The notes beneath the pieces were generated by a model. It made no database searches, had not been told where the DNA came from, and saw nothing but the letters and a program-made list of their open reading frames with translations. Below, one piece after another: positions 1 to 11,963 of a stretch of DNA of 64,000 nucleotides. The position numbers and the translations under genes were made by a program. Position 1 is the stretch's first letter. Every line of letters begins with the position of its first letter. The stretch is from Trebonia sp963843745 (GTDB lineage: Bacteria; Actinomycetota; Actinomycetes; Streptosporangiales; Streptosporangiaceae), in NCBI GenBank assembly GCA_963843745.1, contig CAWJLP010000007.1, positions 1,736,001 through 1,800,000 on the forward strand, in the 5' to 3' direction.

Positions 1-265
1 CACGGATGTGCCCGAGCCCGGTGTCCCTGAGTTCTTCTGGCGAGTGATACCGCGTGTGGTCCACCTTGGGTTTCGCTGACACGATCTCGTCGAGGAGCTC
101 GCTTTCGCCGTGCTCGGCGCGTGCCTCTGTATAGGCCTTCGACATCGCGACGGTTTCGCGGAACGTGCCCCCGTGGGCCGCCGTGATCACGATCATGCCC
201 GCTGTCGACGGTCCCTCGAGGACCGTTGTCCATTCCTCGGGGGCGAAGGCGGCCTTTGTCGTCAT
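1..265 (-). CDS. Conserved hypothetical protein, 3' end beyond the window
   Basis: An ATG at 263-265 on the minus strand opens a frame that stays open to the window edge, giving 88 codons. The peptide begins MTTKAAFAPEEWTTVLEGP and continues with a GMIVITAAHGG segment, a helical stretch rich in Glu/Lys/Ala and a DHTRYHSPEEL segment. It has no signal peptide or membrane span. From memory it resembles small soluble actinobacterial proteins of unknown function that share this N-terminus; I cannot name a domain. The remainder lies outside the window. The 180 bases between it and the next gene hold no other supported feature. Confidence 0.7.
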   Translation of the reverse strand, partial: MTTKAAFAPEEWTTVLEGPSTAGMIVITAAHGGTFRETVAMSKAYTEARAEHGESELLDEIVSAKPKVDHTRYHSPEELRDTGLGHIR

Positions 266-446
266 GTGGTGCTCCTGCGTTCCTGAGAGTGTTGGCTACG
301 CCGAGAATTTCGCGCGCGCTGCCGACGCGCCTCCCCCGCCCGGGGTGAAAAGCCGTCTCGCCGCATCTCGTTTCGATGTCGTGTTTGGGACAGCGAGATT
401 ATGGAGTGTGAACGCGCATACCTAGGCTCCGCCCCGCCTCGGTGGC

Positions 447-1328
447 TTAGCCGAAGTAGTGCCCCTTGTCCATGTCCTCGATCAGGCCTGGCTGGACGGG
501 ACGCCAGCCGAGCAGCTCGCGGGTCAGCGCGGCGGACGCCGGCTGGTCGATGGAGAGGACCTGGCCGAGAAAACCGAGATCCCCGGCCGGGACGGAGGCG
601 GCCGGCACGTTCAGGTGGCGGCTGATCACCTCGGCGATGTCCCGGATCGGCACGCCCTCGTCACCGACCGCGTGCAGCCTCGATCCCGCCGGGGCCCGCT
701 CCACCGCGAGGCGGAACAGGGACGCGGCGTCCAGCACGTGCACCGCGGGCCAGCGGTTGGACCCGTCGCCGATGTAGCCGGAGACGCCCGTGTCGCGGGC
801 GATGCCGACCAGGCGGGCGATGAAGCCGTGCCGGTCGCCGTCGCCGTGCACCGTCCTCGGCAGCCCCACGACCGACGACCGGACCCCGCGCGCCGCCATG
901 CCGAGCGCCGCCCTGGCGTTCTCCATCCGGCCCGCCACCGGCGAGCCTGGCGCGGACTCGTCGCGCTCGGTCGCCACGTGCCCTGGCAATGCGGGCGTTC
1001 CTGAGGCGATGACCAGGGGCTTGCCGGAGCCCTCGAGCGCACCGCCCATTGTCTCGATGGCGCGCCGGTCGGCGGTGACCGACGCCTCGAAGTCGGCGAA
1101 GTCGTGAATGAACGCGAGGTGGATGACCCCGTCGGAGCCGGCGGCCCCGGCGCGCAAGGTGTCCAGGTCGTTCAGGTCGCCGCGGAGCACCTCGGCTCCG
1201 GCGGCGATGATCGCGGCAGCCGAGTCGTCGGACCTGGCCAGCCCGAGGACCTGGTGACCCGAGCCGAGGAGCTCGGGAACGACGGCCGAGCCAATCCAGC
1301 CGGACGCGCCGGTGACGAATACCCGCAT
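447..1328 (-). CDS. NAD(P)-dependent epimerase/dehydratase-type extended SDR
   Basis: This 293-residue soluble protein starts with MRVFVTGASGWIG, the GxxGxxG dinucleotide-binding loop of the Rossmann fold, so it is expected to use NAD(P)H. The middle contains GVIHLAFIHDF and later GDGSNRWPAVHVLDAA, typical of atypical/extended SDRs annotated as NAD-dependent epimerases or reductases. Substrate is unknown. The ATG at 1328 was chosen over an upstream in-frame start because AGGAGG lies 5-10 bases before it and the Rossmann motif begins at residue 1. It is divergent from a TetR gene and shares its operator region, so it is probably the regulator's target. Confidence 0.88.
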   Translation of the reverse strand: MRVFVTGASGWIGSAVVPELLGSGHQVLGLARSDDSAAAIIAAGAEVLRGDLNDLDTLRAGAAGSDGVIHLAFIHDFADFEASVTADRRAIETMGGALEGSGKPLVIASGTPALPGHVATERDESAPGSPVAGRMENARAALGMAARGVRSSVVGLPRTVHGDGDRHGFIARLVGIARDTGVSGYIGDGSNRWPAVHVLDAASLFRLAVERAPAGSRLHAVGDEGVPIRDIAEVISRHLNVPAASVPAGDLGFLGQVLSIDQPASAALTRELLGWRPVQPGLIEDMDKGHYFG

Positions 1329-1340
1329 GAGAAACCTCCT

Positions 1341-1393
1341 GATGTCAGTCGCTGTCGTCAGCCTAGCACGCCGATGCCAGTCACTGTCATCAC
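1341..1393. promoter_or_regulatory. TetR-type operator pair between divergent genes
   Basis: Two related 21-mers, 1341-1361 and 1373-1393, match at 17 of 21 positions. Within the second, 1375-1389 is a near-perfect odd palindrome, TGCCAGT-C-ACTGTCA (6 of 7 arm positions pair). The equivalent part of the first copy is more degenerate. The position between the epimerase and the TetR gene suggests the regulator binds here and represses both. Binding itself is inference. Confidence 0.55.
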
Positions 1394-1406
1394 GTAGTAT
1401 CATGCC

Positions 1407-1967
1407 ATGGGTCGATGGGAGCCGGACGCACGCGGCCGGCTGGCGAAGGCGGCGATGGAGCTCTACGCCGAGCACGGGTTCGAGCAGACCACGGTCGCGG
1501 AGATCGCCGCCCGGGCCGGACTGACCGAGCGGACGTTCTTCCGGCATTTCGCCGACAAGCGCGAGGTCCTCTTCTACGGCATGGAACGGCTGCGGGACCT
1601 GCTGGCCCGCGCTGTCGCCGGCGCCCCGGCCTCGGCCTCGGCCATGGACCTGGTGGGCGCGGCGTTCGAGGCCGCGGCCGCCATGATGCAGGAGAACCCG
1701 GAACGCGTCAGGCTGCGCGACGCCATCGTGTCCGCGAACGCGGAGCTACGGGAGCGCGAGCTGATCAAGCTCGCGGCGCTCGCGTCCGCGGTGGCCGGCG
1801 CGCTCAGGGACCGTGGTATCCCCGAGCCGGGCGCGAGCCTGGCCGCGGAGACAGGGGTCGCCGTCTTCAAGGTCGCCTTCGCGCGCTGGGTCAGCGCGCC
1901 AGGCCAGCCCGACCTGCCGGGCATCTTCCGTGAGTCGATGGCGGAACTGAGGGGCGTCCTGGCCTAG
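1407..1967 (+). CDS. TetR/AcrR family transcriptional regulator
   Basis: A 186-residue protein with an N-terminal TetR helix-turn-helix: residues about 10-55 include AAMELYAEHGFEQTTVAEIA followed by ARAGLTERTFFRHFADKREV, the usual recognition helix and FxxK motif. The C-terminal half is an all-helical ligand and dimerisation domain of normal length. It sits divergently from the NAD-dependent epimerase with a palindromic site between them, which fits a local autorepressor. The inducer is unknown. Confidence 0.92.
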   Translation: MGRWEPDARGRLAKAAMELYAEHGFEQTTVAEIAARAGLTERTFFRHFADKREVLFYGMERLRDLLARAVAGAPASASAMDLVGAAFEAAAAMMQENPERVRLRDAIVSANAELRERELIKLAALASAVAGALRDRGIPEPGASLAAETGVAVFKVAFARWVSAPGQPDLPGIFRESMAELRGVLA

Positions 1968-1989
1968 GCCAGCCAGTGCGTCCCGGCCG

Positions 1990-2775
1990 TCACGCCGGCG
2001 GCAGCGGCGCCGGCGGGACGATGGCCAGCCGCATCGTGAGGGCCGAGTGGTCCGAGAGCCTGTCCTCGCGTGGCTGGTGCAGGTAGTCGCAGCCGGTGAT
2101 GTGGCCGCTGAGGGACTGACTGCAGAACGCGTGGTCATACCGGTAGCCGTCGCCGGCCCGGCCGACCCAGCTGTGTTCGGCTGCGTCCGGGTGCAGGTGA
2201 CGGAACACGTCGGTCAGCCGGTGCGCCTCCGCCAGGGCGCGGTAGAAGCCGTACTCGAACGGGGCGAAGAACGGGTAGCGCGGCCAGTGGTCAGGCTCGA
2301 GGACGTTCAGGTCGCCGAGCACGATCGCGGGCATCTCCGTGACGGCCGCGGCGAGCGCGGCGTCGCAGGCGGCCAGCCACTTGCGCTTGCGTTCGGTCTT
2401 GCCGGCGCTGGCGTCCCTGGCCGGCACGTACAGGCCGATGACCCGCAGCGCCCCGGCCGGCGCGGGCAGGATGACCGCCGCGGCCCTGGACGGCAGGTAC
2501 CCGAGCCGGCCGCCGAACCCGTCGTCCGGCGCCGCGGGCACGGTGCTGACGATCATCGTGCCGTACTCGCCGGGACCGGGCTGCGGATAGTGCACCGCGT
2601 AGCCAGCGGCGGTGAACTCCCCGGCGAGCAGCCGGCATCCCGCGCTTGCCCTGGTCTCGGTGAGGACCAGGACGTCCTCCTCACGCCGGACGAGCCAGGC
2701 CAGCTGCCGCCGGGCCCGGTCCGGGGACGGGTTGCCGATGTTGAGCGTCAGCAAGGACAGGCCGGGAGACGACAT
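1990..2775 (-). CDS. Endonuclease/exonuclease/phosphatase-fold (ExoIII-like) protein
   Basis: The 261-residue product starts MSSPGLSLLTLNIGNPSPD, with the LN(I/V) N-terminus of the EEP superfamily. VLTETRAS supplies the metal-binding acidic position, IVLGDLNVLEPDH matches the GDxN motif, and LSDHSALTM matches the C-terminal SDH motif. These are the catalytic signatures of exonuclease III, AP endonucleases and related phosphodiesterases. An upstream in-frame start would add 15 residues outside the fold, so the ATG at 2775 is preferred. DNA repair is the simplest guess, but many actinobacterial relatives have unknown substrates. It is divergent from the hybrid kinase. Confidence 0.8.
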   Translation of the reverse strand: MSSPGLSLLTLNIGNPSPDRARRQLAWLVRREEDVLVLTETRASAGCRLLAGEFTAAGYAVHYPQPGPGEYGTMIVSTVPAAPDDGFGGRLGYLPSRAAAVILPAPAGALRVIGLYVPARDASAGKTERKRKWLAACDAALAAAVTEMPAIVLGDLNVLEPDHWPRYPFFAPFEYGFYRALAEAHRLTDVFRHLHPDAAEHSWVGRAGDGYRYDHAFCSQSLSGHITGCDYLHQPREDRLSDHSALTMRLAIVPPAPLPPA

Positions 2776-2883
2776 GCCCCGTAGGTTAGGCGGTGAAGTG
2801 CGCGCTGCCCGGTCCAGCACGGGAAAATGGCATCATTGAACCCACGCCGCGCGAATCCGCGCACAGTGGAAGGTGATGACGGT

Positions 2884-6834
<3,951 letters not shown>

Positions 6835-6855
6835 CCCTCGACCCCGCCCGCCGGT

Positions 6856-7239
6856 TCATATCGACGGCAGCGTCGGCGGCTCGAGTGGGATCGGCGGTGG
6901 CTGCGGCTGTCCGAACGCCGCCTCGGCCGCCGACATGGCGCCGTAGTCGGTCGCGAGGTTGGCGTAGATCGAGTAGATCAGCGTGATGAAGATGCCGAGC
7001 TTGAGCCACAGCGTGGGCGTGAAGAAGAACAGGCAGCAGATCAGCGGAAAGTTGATCAGCCAGTAGATCGCGCCCCACATGTGGACCTTGTACTGGGTGT
7101 ACGGGTTAGTAGACAGGTCTTTGAAGATCATGCTCATCCAGCCGTGCCGGATGTGCACCGCCGTGTGCTCGGTGTGCAGCCGGGCTACCTCGGCGCGCAA
7201 TTGGCGGACCTCGGCGATCAGGGACTCGATCTCAGTCAT
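6856..7239 (-). CDS. Small coiled-coil protein with two membrane helices, unknown function
   Basis: The 127-residue product begins MTEIESLIAEVRQLRAEVAR, an amphipathic coiled-coil-like segment of about 30 residues. A central region with WLINFPLICCLFFFTP and LWLKLGIFITLIYSIYANLA gives two closely spaced hydrophobic helices, probably a membrane hairpin. A proline-rich tail (QPPPIPLEPP) ends it. The ATG at 7239 starts the coiled coil directly, and the upstream in-frame extension is low-complexity Pro/Arg and unlikely to be real. It is convergent with the hybrid kinase, 21 bases from its stop. I do not recognise the family. Confidence 0.75.
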   Translation of the reverse strand: MTEIESLIAEVRQLRAEVARLHTEHTAVHIRHGWMSMIFKDLSTNPYTQYKVHMWGAIYWLINFPLICCLFFFTPTLWLKLGIFITLIYSIYANLATDYGAMSAAEAAFGQPQPPPIPLEPPTLPSI

Positions 7240-7294
7240 GGCACTAGTATCGGCGTGCTCACGCCAGCCATGAGGCGCAGACGGCGGGAAAGCA

Positions 7295-7327
7295 GGAGCG
7301 GCGGCCGCGTAACGCGGCCGCCGCTCC
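7295..7327 (-). terminator. Strong hairpin after the glycosyltransferase gene
   Basis: Perfect 15-bp arms (GGAGCGGCGGCCGCG at 7295-7309, complement at 7313-7327) are separated by a 3-base loop. It lies 22 bases past the glycosyltransferase stop codon and before the next minus-strand gene. It has no strong U-tract, so it may be a GC-rich terminator of the kind common in actinobacteria. Confidence 0.65.
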
Positions 7328-7348
7328 CTCGGGGGAGGGGGATGGCTA

Positions 7349-8524
7349 TCAGGCCGCCAGCGCCGCCGCCTTGTCCACGGCGGTGTCGTAGACGGCGAGC
7401 GTCTCGTGGGCGATCCGGTCCCAGGAGTAGCGGGACCTGGCGCGGTCGGCGGCGGCCACACTGAACGCCTCGAGCAGCATCGGGTGGGCGAGCAGCTGGC
7501 GGATCCGCTGGGCGAGCAGCGCCGGCCGGCCGGGCGGCACCAGGATGCCGGTCGTGCCGTCGACCACGGCGTCGCCCTGGCCGCCGCCCGCGGTCGCGAC
7601 GACGGGGGTGCCGCAGGCCATCGCCTGCACGGAGACCATTCCGGTGGGGTCGTACTCGGAGACGTTGACCAGCAGGTCGGCGGAGCGCAGCAGCGGCGGC
7701 AGCGCGCCGCGGCCGACCTCGCCGGCGAACAGCACCCGGCCGGTCACGTCGAGGGACTCGGCGACCTTCGCCAGCCTCCGGTACGCCATGTCGCCGCGCA
7801 GCTTGGCGCGCGGCGGGCCGCCCGCGACGACCAGCTCGGCGCTGGGCACCTTGGACAGCACCTGCAGCAGCATAGTGAGCTCGTCGTGCTCGTTCAGGTC
7901 GGCGACGGTCACCAGCCGCGGCCGGCCGGTGCGGTCGGCCACCGGCCCTTCCGGGCTGAACTCGTCGGTGTCCACGCCCCAGGGCACCACCTTGATCGAC
8001 CGGCGCGGGACGCCGAGCCTGGTCAGGTCCGACTCCTCGTCGGAGCTTCCGGCCACCACGGCGTTGACGCTGCGGCCGATCGCGGGCTCGAGCCTGATCC
8101 GCTCGGTGCCGACGCTGACCGGCAGCACGTGGTGCCTGCGCTCCGCGACGCCAAGGGAGCCGAACGACTGCACGACCGGGATGCGCAAGTCGCGGGCGGC
8201 GGCGAGGGCGGCGAGGCCGCTGGTCCACCGCAGCGCGTGCACAACGTCGGGGCGCTCGTGGCGCCACTGCTCGTGCAGCGGCTGGCTGAACGCGGGCACC
8301 TGGGCGAGCAGTTGCGACTCGTCGCTCGCGTGCTTGCCGCCCGGGCCGATGAGCTCGATCTGAACGCCCGGGTCGAGATCGGCCTTGGCCGGCAGCGTGG
8401 CGCCATCCTTCCTCGCGTACACGGTGACGCGGTGGCCCTTGCCAGCAAGGCTCCGGCTGAGTTCGCGCAGCCTGGCATCGTGGGCGAGCGACGTCGTGTG
8501 CTGGGCTACCAGGGCGATCTTCAT
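7349..8524 (-). CDS. GT4-family glycosyltransferase
   Basis: A 391-residue GT-B protein. It begins MKIALVAQHTTSLAHDARLR, has the acceptor-domain core VVHALRWTSGLAALAAARD, a central GS..EES segment and the linker PWGVDTDEFSP. The C-terminal nucleotide-sugar domain contains LLVNVSEYDPTGMVSVQAMA-CG. The usual EX7E acid pair of GT4 enzymes reads Asp292...Gln300, so one or both catalytic-pocket acids are substituted. No membrane segment. The ATG at 8524 is preceded by GAGGAGG. Donor and acceptor are unknown; a role in glycolipid, exopolysaccharide or small-molecule glycosylation is possible. It appears monocistronic. Confidence 0.87.
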   Translation of the reverse strand: MKIALVAQHTTSLAHDARLRELSRSLAGKGHRVTVYARKDGATLPAKADLDPGVQIELIGPGGKHASDESQLLAQVPAFSQPLHEQWRHERPDVVHALRWTSGLAALAAARDLRIPVVQSFGSLGVAERRHHVLPVSVGTERIRLEPAIGRSVNAVVAGSSDEESDLTRLGVPRRSIKVVPWGVDTDEFSPEGPVADRTGRPRLVTVADLNEHDELTMLLQVLSKVPSAELVVAGGPPRAKLRGDMAYRRLAKVAESLDVTGRVLFAGEVGRGALPPLLRSADLLVNVSEYDPTGMVSVQAMACGTPVVATAGGGQGDAVVDGTTGILVPPGRPALLAQRIRQLLAHPMLLEAFSVAAADRARSRYSWDRIAHETLAVYDTAVDKAAALAA

Positions 8525-8528
8525 GGAG

Positions 8529-8576
8529 AGGCCTCCTCGTCGGGGGGAGCCATTACGGCGTGCCCTCGGGAGGCCT
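8529..8576 (-). promoter_or_regulatory. 5'-leader inverted repeat overlapping the glycosyltransferase Shine-Dalgarno
   Basis: AGGCCTCC at 8529-8536 is exactly complementary to GGAGGCCT at 8569-8576. The inner arm overlaps the GAGGAGG ribosome-binding sequence (minus strand, about 8532-8538), so folding of the leader RNA would occlude it. Regulatory function is inference. Confidence 0.35.
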
Positions 8577-8720
8577 GCGGTCAAAAAAATAGTGGGCCGC
8601 GCGAGCACGCACGCCGATAACTGGCGTGGAACGTGCCTGCGTCGTAGGCACCACTGAGCTGAACTATATCCCAGCCGGACCCGCGCTAAACAAGTGGTTG
8701 GCCGGTTTTTTTGCGCCCGG

Positions 8721-9071
8721 CTATCCCGCGATGGCCTCGCGCACGCTGGGATATACGGGAATGAGCTGGTCAGCGGCGGTCAGCCGGAGCATCTTCGCCA
8801 CCGGCTCACGCGGCGACGCGAGGGCGAGCACGCCGCCCTGGCGGTCCATCACCCGGTTGGCGCGCAAGATGACGTGCAGCGCCGAGGAGTCCATGAAGCG
8901 CAACCCGGACAGGTCGATGATCATCGTGCGCGGCTGCTTCGCCACTTCGGCGTCCAGCACCTCGCGAAGGGCGTCGCTGTTGGTCACGTCAGCTTCTCCG
9001 GTGAGCTCCACCAGCGTGTATGGCTCGCTGTCTGACTCGACCGTCGCGACAGACGTCGTGAGCAGGTCCAC
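8721..9071 (-). CDS. STAS-domain anti-sigma factor antagonist
   Basis: This 116-residue protein is a single STAS domain. LSGLRFMDSSALHVILRA carries the conserved DSS motif, whose serine is phosphorylated by RsbW/SpoIIAB-type kinases in characterised homologues. Downstream, minus strand, lies the glycosyltransferase; upstream, 40 bases away, is a MEDS/ATPase protein of the anti-sigma kinase type. Together they form a plausible partner-switching pair. No sigma factor is encoded nearby, so the target is elsewhere. The 190 bases after its stop contain T-rich and A-rich runs but no convincing terminator. Confidence 0.88.
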   Translation of the reverse strand: MDLLTTSVATVESDSEPYTLVELTGEADVTNSDALREVLDAEVAKQPRTMIIDLSGLRFMDSSALHVILRANRVMDRQGGVLALASPREPVAKMLRLTAADQLIPVYPSVREAIAG

Positions 9072-9110
9072 ATCCGAGTTTTACCACATAGACGCGGCCG
9101 CCGACGCCGC

Positions 9111-10064
9111 TCAGCTAAGCGGCCGCGGCGACCGGATCGCCATGTGCATGCGGACGGTGGTACCGGTGTTGTCCGAGCGGAGTTCCACTAGGTCACAGAC
9201 CTGATGAACGAGCCAGAGGCCGTGCCCGCCCAGCGCGCCGGGCGCGGGCCTGCGGCGGCCGGCGAGCGGGTCGCCGATGACGCCGTCATCGTGGACCTCG
9301 CAGACGATCTCGTGCGGGTCGTGCCAGATGGCCAGCGTGCCGGAGGACGGGGTGTGGCGCAGCGTGTTCGCCGCGACCTCGCTGACGGCGAGCACGAGGT
9401 CGCCGACCCGCTCATCGGGGAGGCCCGCCTCCCTGGCGCTCTTCAGTACCAGGGCCCTGACCTGCGACAAGTCGCTGCGGTAGGTGTGGATCATGGCGGT
9501 GTCCGGCCGGGCGGGCAGCGGGGCGATGCAGCTGGACGGGAGGCCGAACGGTCCTGAGTACTCCGGGCTCGTTCCCCCGTCACCGCCGGCCAGCAGCAGC
9601 GGATGGGTCTGCCTGGCCTCGGCGATGACCGCCTGGCCGAGCCGTGTGGTGTCATAGGGGCACAGGATCTCCGCGTCCGCGCCGGCGAACGCGAGGTTGA
9701 TGAGTGCCTCATGCCTGGTCGCCTCCCGCAGTTCGGCCCTGCTGCGGGAGGCCCAGATCGGCTCGCCCACGTATCGCACGTGCTGCCCGGCGTGCAGGTC
9801 GACGAACGCCTGGACACGCGGGATGATCCGCGCCGGGTTGCGCCCCATCTCGGTCATGTCCGCGAACTCCACGCGCCGCGCGTCGGCGCCGAGCGCGTCC
9901 GCCACGAGGCTCAGCTGATCCCCAGGCAGTGCGGCGAAGGCAGGCTCGCCCGCGGCCACGCCGTCGCCGAGGAACGCCGCCACCGTGGTCGCGTACTCCT
10001 GCGCGGTCCGGTAGAAGAACCCGACATGCCTCAAGGGCCCGGACGTCGCCGGTGACTCAGCCAT
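9111..10064 (-). CDS. MEDS-domain sensor fused to an anti-sigma-type ATPase
   Basis: A 317-residue soluble protein. Residues about 10-165 form a MEDS/DcmR-like sensory domain (HVGFFYRTAQEYATTVAAFL, YVGEPIWASRS, ILCPYD). The C-terminal third is a GHKL ATPase of the RsbW type: LAVSEVAANTLRHTP (N box), CEVHDDGVIGDP (G1) and GGHGLWLVHQVCD (G2). There is no HisKA dimerisation domain, so it is more likely a serine kinase or anti-sigma factor than a histidine kinase. The ATG at 10064 follows GGAGGTGAGG closely. It is upstream of and codirectional with the STAS gene, its probable partner. Confidence 0.85.
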   Translation of the reverse strand: MAESPATSGPLRHVGFFYRTAQEYATTVAAFLGDGVAAGEPAFAALPGDQLSLVADALGADARRVEFADMTEMGRNPARIIPRVQAFVDLHAGQHVRYVGEPIWASRSRAELREATRHEALINLAFAGADAEILCPYDTTRLGQAVIAEARQTHPLLLAGGDGGTSPEYSGPFGLPSSCIAPLPARPDTAMIHTYRSDLSQVRALVLKSAREAGLPDERVGDLVLAVSEVAANTLRHTPSSGTLAIWHDPHEIVCEVHDDGVIGDPLAGRRRPAPGALGGHGLWLVHQVCDLVELRSDNTGTTVRMHMAIRSPRPLS

Positions 10065-10250
10065 CCTCACCTCCGTCGCGCTTCCGGACGGATACTCGGT
10101 CACCTCCTGCACGCTGCTTGCCACTACCCGCCCCGGTGATCCGCAAACGGCCGCGGGTGTTACCGGTCTTTCACGGTCGCGAAACCCGCGCCCCTGGTCA
10201 CGGCCGCCCCGACGGGGAATACGGCGGCTTGCCTCGATGCTTGCGCCACT

Positions 10251-11078
10251 ATGAGTGGTCTGGATGCCAAGGCAGGCGAGGACTTCGCCGCCGACTGGGA
10301 CGTGTGGCACAAGCAGCATGAGGACCGGTTCGCGGCGCCGGACGGGTTCCTGGCGATCACCAGCATCAACTGGCTCACCGAGACCCCGACCCGGTTCCCC
10401 GACGCGCCAGGGGAGTGGGCCGCCGATGGCGACGGCATCTCAGTGCGCCTCGCCCCCGGCGAGGAGCTGACGCTGGACGGCACCCGCATCACCGGCCGGC
10501 ACCACTTCGGCCAGATCCCCGAACGCGGCGGGCTCTTCCCCAGCGACGCCGACGGCGTGTACGAGGCGGCCAGGCGCGGCGGGAATGACATCCTGCGCCC
10601 GCGCCACCCGGACAACCCGCTGCGCACGGGCTTCCGGGGCACTCCCGCGTACGCGCCCGACCCGCGCTGGGTGATCCGCGGCCGCTACCGGCCCTTCGAC
10701 GAGCCCAGGGACGTCGCCGTCGGCTCGGTCGTGGAAGGACTTCAGCACGTGTACGCGGCGCCCGGCGTCGTCGAGTTCGAGGCCGGCGGCCAGCCGCTCG
10801 CGCTCACCGCGTTCAACGGCCACACCCCGGGCAGCCTGCACATCCTGTTCACCGACGCGACCAGCGGCGTCACGACCTACCCCGCCAACCGGTCGCTGCG
10901 GGTGGCGGCGCCCGGCGCGGACGGCACGGTCATCCTGGACTTCAACCGGGCGACCAACCTGCCGTGCGCGTACACCGAGTTCGCGACGTGCCCGCTCCCG
11001 CCGGCGGAGAACCGCCTTCCGGTGGCCGTCGAGGCGGGCGAGCAGCTGCCTTACGAGGCGAAGGCAGGAGTGGCGTAG
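10251..11078 (+). CDS. DUF1684 family protein
   Basis: The 275-residue product fits the DUF1684 family: N-terminal WHKQHEDRFAAPDGFLAITS, a central NPLRTGFRGTPAYAPDPRWVI segment, and the diagnostic C-terminal LDFNRATNLPCAYTEFATC-PLPP. Family members are soluble and of unknown biochemistry. No obvious ribosome-binding site precedes the ATG, so leaderless translation is possible. It is divergent from the MEDS protein across 186 bases and upstream of the antiporter operon, with an 85-base gap to the first antiporter gene. Confidence 0.85.
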   Translation: MSGLDAKAGEDFAADWDVWHKQHEDRFAAPDGFLAITSINWLTETPTRFPDAPGEWAADGDGISVRLAPGEELTLDGTRITGRHHFGQIPERGGLFPSDADGVYEAARRGGNDILRPRHPDNPLRTGFRGTPAYAPDPRWVIRGRYRPFDEPRDVAVGSVVEGLQHVYAAPGVVEFEAGGQPLALTAFNGHTPGSLHILFTDATSGVTTYPANRSLRVAAPGADGTVILDFNRATNLPCAYTEFATCPLPPAENRLPVAVEAGEQLPYEAKAGVA

Positions 11079-11163
11079 CCAAGGCTCTCGCCGTCCGCTA
11101 CCCGCCGCCGCCACCCGCCGCGGGCTAGCGAAGCGTTTGCCCCCAACCGCGGGGGGAAGACGC

Positions 11164-11715
11164 GTGCCCATGGCGGAAGAGAGCGCACAGCAGCCTCAGC
11201 CGGCAGGTCCCCTCGCAGGCGAGCCGCGACGGCGCGGCAGGCCAGGCCAGTCCGCGCCGACGGCACGGCACCGCGCGGCCACCTGGTTCGCGTGGTGGGT
11301 GCTCCTGATGTCGCTGTGGGTCGCGGTCGACGACTCGCTGCGGTCCGACGAGCTGCTGGCGGGCGCGGGCGCCGCCGCCCTCGCCGCGCTGGCCGCGGAG
11401 ATCGCCAGCCACCAGGCCGCCACCAGGCTCCAGATCAGGGCCGGCTGGCTCGCCAGGGCGTTCCGCCTGCCCGGCGAGGTGGCCCATGACACGTGGACCG
11501 TCTTCGCCGCGCTCGCCAGGACGCTGGCCACGCGGCAGCCGCCACGCGGCGGTTTCAGGGAACTGCCCGTCCGCTACGGCGACGGCACGCCGCTCGGCGT
11601 GACCCGCCGCGTCCTGCTCACCGGCGCGTACAGCCTCGCGCCCAACACGTTCGTCCTCGGCATAGACGCAGAACGCGACGTCATGATCGTCCACGAGCTG
11701 GTGACGGACCGGTGA
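11164..11715 (+). CDS. mnhE: MrpE/MnhE (MbhA-like) antiporter subunit
   Basis: First gene of a seven-gene antiporter operon; 183 residues. Two hydrophobic helices (WFAWWVLLMSLWVAVDDS and LLAGAGAAALAALAAEIA) precede the MnhE core, where LPGEVAHDTWTVFAALARTL and LLTGAYSLAPNTFVLGIDAE match the family. MnhE subunits are membrane parts of multisubunit Na+(K+)/H+ antiporters. I chose GTG 11164 because GGGGGA lies about 6 bases upstream; ATG 11170 is nearly as good. The stop overlaps the next GTG by four bases. Confidence 0.85.
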   Translation: MPMAEESAQQPQPAGPLAGEPRRRGRPGQSAPTARHRAATWFAWWVLLMSLWVAVDDSLRSDELLAGAGAAALAALAAEIASHQAATRLQIRAGWLARAFRLPGEVAHDTWTVFAALARTLATRQPPRGGFRELPVRYGDGTPLGVTRRVLLTGAYSLAPNTFVLGIDAERDVMIVHELVTDR

Positions 11716-11963
11716 CCGCCTTCGTCGTCGCCGCCATCGCGATGCTGATCGTGATGGTCCCGGCGGCCGTGACCATCGTCCGCGGCACGGACGCGGACGC
11801 CGTGGTCGGCTACCAGTTCATCACCGCGGTCGCGGTGATGATCCTCGCGCTGCTCGCCGAGGGGTTCAAGCGGCCGGGCCTGTTCGAGCTGCCGGTGCTG
11901 CTGGCCGTGCTGCTGTACGGCAGCGGCCTGGTATACGCCCGCGCCCTGGAGCGATGGCTGTGA
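11712..11963 (+). CDS. mnhF: MrpF/MnhF (MbhB-like) antiporter subunit
   Basis: An 83-residue protein with three hydrophobic helices, starting VTAFVVAAIAMLIVMVPAAV and containing TIVRGTDADAVVGYQFITA, the short polar loop after helix 1 typical of MrpF. It begins with a GTG inside the GTGA overlap with mnhE and ends 10 bases into mnhG, so translational coupling is likely. MrpF is a small membrane scaffold subunit of the antiporter. Confidence 0.85.
   Translation: MTAFVVAAIAMLIVMVPAAVTIVRGTDADAVVGYQFITAVAVMILALLAEGFKRPGLFELPVLLAVLLYGSGLVYARALERWL

Noticed and set aside
8580..8600. AAAAAAATAGTGGG resembling the outer arm of the 46-bp palindromes
   Set aside because: Only ATAGTGG matches and there is no complementary arm within 60 bases.
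8650..8715. CCAGCCGGACC...GGTTGGCCGG followed by seven T as a plus-strand terminator
   Set aside because: Arms pair poorly and no plus-strand gene ends there.
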